Below, piece after piece: positions 3,775 to 5,899 of a stretch of 5,899 nt of DNA (its first letter is position 1; the number at the start of each line of letters is the position of its first letter). The DNA comes from Anaerolineae bacterium (GTDB lineage: Bacteria; Chloroflexota; Anaerolineae; Anaerolineales; E44-bin32): positions 1 to 5,899 of the forward strand of contig DAOVIK010000124.1 of the NCBI GenBank assembly GCA_030673735.1, in the 5' to 3' direction. Under the pieces are notes generated by a model. The model saw only the letters and a list, made by a program, of their open reading frames with translations, searched no databases and was not told the DNA's origin. Both the position numbers and the translations under genes were made by a program.

Positions 3775-5899
3775 TTGCCTGACTCCCTGGAATCTCAACT
3801 CGAAAGATTGCGGCATTCGATGGCGTCGCTCGAATCACAGCGCGTCACCCTCGGAGACGGCGCTGTTGACCCCGCTATTGTCCTGCTCAGGACACAGATC
3901 ACGGCTCTGGAAGCTCGGCGGGAGGGTGAAGCCGACCAACCCGAAGACCGGCGCATCGTTACCATCTTTTTCAGTGACATCGAGGGCTCGACCCAACTCG
4001 CTGAGAAGCTCGATCCGGAGGATTTGCGCGAGATCGTCACCGCTGTTCACACCATGGCGGGAAGTGTGATTCGAGACCGTGGGGGCATCGTCATCCAGTA
4101 CTTGGGTGACGGATTGCTCGCTTTGTTCGGCGCGCAGATCCCCAGCGAGAGGGATCCCGAGCGTTCCATCCGAGCGGCACTGGAAATTCAGGAACGTATC
4201 GATTCAATCCAGACCAACGTGCCCATTCAGCTTCGAATGGGGATCCATACCGGTCTCGTGGTCACGGGCGATATGGGCTCCGACGCTAAGCGGGAATATA
4301 CGGCGACAGGAGTATCGATGACCCTCGCCGAGCGTTTGCAATCCGCCTCGCCGCCCGGGGGCATCGTCATATCGAGGCAAACCTATCGTCATGTGCGGGG
4401 CGTCTTTGACGTAGAGATCCAACCGCCGCTTAAAGCGAAGGGTATCGCCGAGCCGGTGCAGACCTATCACGTGCTGCGGGCCAAATCGCGTCCCTACCGG
4501 GTGGTCACGCGTGGGGTGAGAGGCGTTGAATCACAAACCGTGGGACGCGACGCCGAGCAAAGGCAGCTGCATGAGATGTACCTCGATGCTCTGACCAACC
4601 GCAACGTCGTGTGGGCGCAGTTGGTCGGTGAGCCGGGCGTGGGAAAAACCCGGATGCTCACGGATATGGCGGAAGTCCTGGAGTTCGCGCCTGATGACTT
4701 GCATTGGCTCAGAGCATGCGCCTTTGAGGATGATGAAAAACAGCCATTTGCGCTCGTTCGAAGAATGTGGTTCGACCAGTTCCATATCTCCGAAGACCTC
4801 CCTATCAGAGAAGCGGAAGACCGTTGGATTGAAGGATTCCGGAGGCTTCAGGGCCAGGACGCTGTGGAGGCTGCGCACGCATTGGGGCTGCTGGTAGGGC
4901 TACCCTTTGCAGATAGGCCTGATATCGGCGCGATGCGGGATGATCCCGCGCAGGTGAAAGGGCGAGCGTTCACCGTGAGCCGCGAACTCCTCGCCCTAAT
5001 CAGGGAACAGAGACCGCTCATCATCCTGATCGAAGACCTGCACTGGGCCGATCGGTCATCATGGGAATACATCACAGAGGTTCTGTTGGATGAAGCAGGA
5101 GAAGATGAGCCCAACGGCCTCTTCGTCCTAGCCACAGCCCGTACAGAGTGGGATCCTAGCGCAGCGCTCCTGAGTCACCCGGGGTATGTCCAGATCGATC
5201 TCCCACCTCTTTCTGGATCTGCAAGTCGCGATCTGGTGGCCGAATTGCTGCAGCATGTCGAGCGAATGCCGGGTGACGTCATCTCATCGATCGTTGAGCG
5301 TGCGGAGGGCGTGCCCTATTTCGCCGAGGAGATCGTGAACTGGCTTCTGGATCGCGGCGTCATCGATCGGAGGTTTGACCCATGGCGCTTTGTTCCCGAT
5401 CGCTTCGACGAAGCGCCACTCCCTGAGACGCTGCAGCACTTGCTTTTTACGCGACTGAACTCGCTGAGCTTCACCCAACAAGAGATCCTGCAGCGCGGTT
5501 CAATATTCGGTCGCGACTTCTGGGAAGGCGGCCTGATCGCATTGGACATCCAACCGCGCGATGAAATGATTGGGGGTCTCGAGGAGCGCGGTTTCATCAA
5601 GGAACAACCGATTTCGGCCTTTGTGGGTGAACGCGAGTGGAGCTTCCATCACAGTCTGATGCGCGACGTCGCCTATGAGAGCATCCTCAAGCGCAGGCGT
5701 CCGGGGTTACACCAAACGGCGGGCGCGTGGCTGGAGGCCCAGGTGCGCGAGGCAGGACGCCTTGATGAGTTTGCAGGACGCATCGGCGGACACGTTGAAT
5801 TGGCCGGGGATTCAGATGCTGCAGCAGATTTGTACACGCGCGCTGGTGAGCGCGCCTGGTCGCAGGGAGCATTCATCGAAGCGCGCGATCTCTTCAACC
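3775..5899 (+). CDS. Class III nucleotidyl cyclase fused to STAND-like AAA ATPase and TPR region (3' end beyond window)
   Basis: At least 708 residues in one uninterrupted frame; relatives are often 1,000 residues or more, so the C-terminus is missing. Residues 1-57 form a charged helix (LESQRVTLGDGAVDPAI). Residues 60-220 are a cyclase homology domain: FFSDIEGST (metal Asp68), YLGDGLLALFG (metal Asp112), MGIHTGLV, and YTATG...LAERL with Arg187. Gln108 replaces the usual base-selecting Lys and Thr183 the usual transition-state Asn; Thr176 fits the class IIIb pattern. Residues 255-470 form a P-loop ATPase: VGRDAE, Walker A GEPGVGKT (285-292), Walker B LIILIEDLHWAD (415-426) and LATAR (452-456). 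EGVPYFAEE (511-519), LPETLQHLLFTRL and FHHSLMRDVAYES (624-636) are typical of this family, and TPR-like helices begin near 670 (AADLYTRAGERA). Such proteins are thought to couple signal sensing by TPRs and ATPase switching to cyclase output. Starting at TTG 3775 is supported by the ribosome binding site. Cyclase activity is uncertain because of the substitutions. Confidence 0.92.
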   Translation, partial: MPDSLESQLERLRHSMASLESQRVTLGDGAVDPAIVLLRTQITALEARREGEADQPEDRRIVTIFFSDIEGSTQLAEKLDPEDLREIVTAVHTMAGSVIRDRGGIVIQYLGDGLLALFGAQIPSERDPERSIRAALEIQERIDSIQTNVPIQLRMGIHTGLVVTGDMGSDAKREYTATGVSMTLAERLQSASPPGGIVISRQTYRHVRGVFDVEIQPPLKAKGIAEPVQTYHVLRAKSRPYRVVTRGVRGVESQTVGRDAEQRQLHEMYLDALTNRNVVWAQLVGEPGVGKTRMLTDMAEVLEFAPDDLHWLRACAFEDDEKQPFALVRRMWFDQFHISEDLPIREAEDRWIEGFRRLQGQDAVEAAHALGLLVGLPFADRPDIGAMRDDPAQVKGRAFTVSRELLALIREQRPLIILIEDLHWADRSSWEYITEVLLDEAGEDEPNGLFVLATARTEWDPSAALLSHPGYVQIDLPPLSGSASRDLVAELLQHVERMPGDVISSIVERAEGVPYFAEEIVNWLLDRGVIDRRFDPWRFVPDRFDEAPLPETLQHLLFTRLNSLSFTQQEILQRGSIFGRDFWEGGLIALDIQPRDEMIGGLEERGFIKEQPISAFVGEREWSFHHSLMRDVAYESILKRRRPGLHQTAGAWLEAQVREAGRLDEFAGRIGGHVELAGDSDAAADLYTRAGERAWSQGAFIEARDLFN

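Noticed and set aside
3795..5897. Numerous minus-strand and off-frame open frames across the cyclase gene
   Set aside because: The frame from 3775 to the window end is uninterrupted and carries cyclase, Walker A and Walker B motifs in order; the others lack family motifs.

Overview
The window looks like chromosomal DNA from a free-living bacterium, most likely a Chloroflexota (Anaerolineae-like) lineage. This is inferred from architecture: a nucleotidyl-cyclase/AAA-ATPase/TPR giant, a membrane-anchored PD40 propeller on a Thr/Pro/Ser linker, and a cNMP-domain SpoIIE phosphatase are a typical combination there. No rRNA or marker gene is present to prove it. Base composition is moderately GC-rich, and GTG/TTG initiation codons have to be considered.

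Layout. (1) Positions 1-473 (+) hold the C-terminal two thirds of a rhomboid intramembrane serine protease. The catalytic Ser and His are intact, but an in-frame TAA interrupts the conserved region upstream of them. (2) Positions 578-1711 (-), convergent with the rhomboid, encode a protein with two N-terminal membrane segments, a Thr/Pro linker and six tandem TolB/PD40 propeller blades. (3) Positions 1712-2149 are a divergent intergenic region with a candidate promoter for each direction and a hairpin in the leader of the rightward gene. (4) Positions 2150-3385 (+) encode a complete phosphatase: N-terminal cyclic-nucleotide-binding fold, coiled coil, and C-terminal SpoIIE/RsbU-type PP2C domain. 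(5) Positions 3386-3774 are a non-coding gap with a weak terminator candidate, a possible promoter and a 10-bp direct repeat. (6) From 3775 (+, TTG start) to the window end runs a large open frame, a class III nucleotidyl cyclase domain fused to a STAND-like AAA ATPase and the start of a TPR region. It has no stop in the window and continues past the right edge.

How the genes may work together. Items 4 and 6 look like two ends of a signalling circuit: a putative cyclic-nucleotide producer and a phosphatase with a cyclic-nucleotide-binding fold. SpoIIE/RsbU phosphatases usually act on anti-anti-sigma (STAS) proteins, but no STAS or anti-sigma gene is visible here. Both partners deviate at ligand-critical positions. 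The cyclase has Gln where the base-selecting Lys is expected and Thr where the transition-state Asn is expected; the sensor has His in place of the phosphate-binding Arg. The pair may therefore use a different ligand, or have become purely regulatory. This co-deviation is the most interesting signal in the window. The propeller protein and rhomboid show no obvious functional link to the pair.
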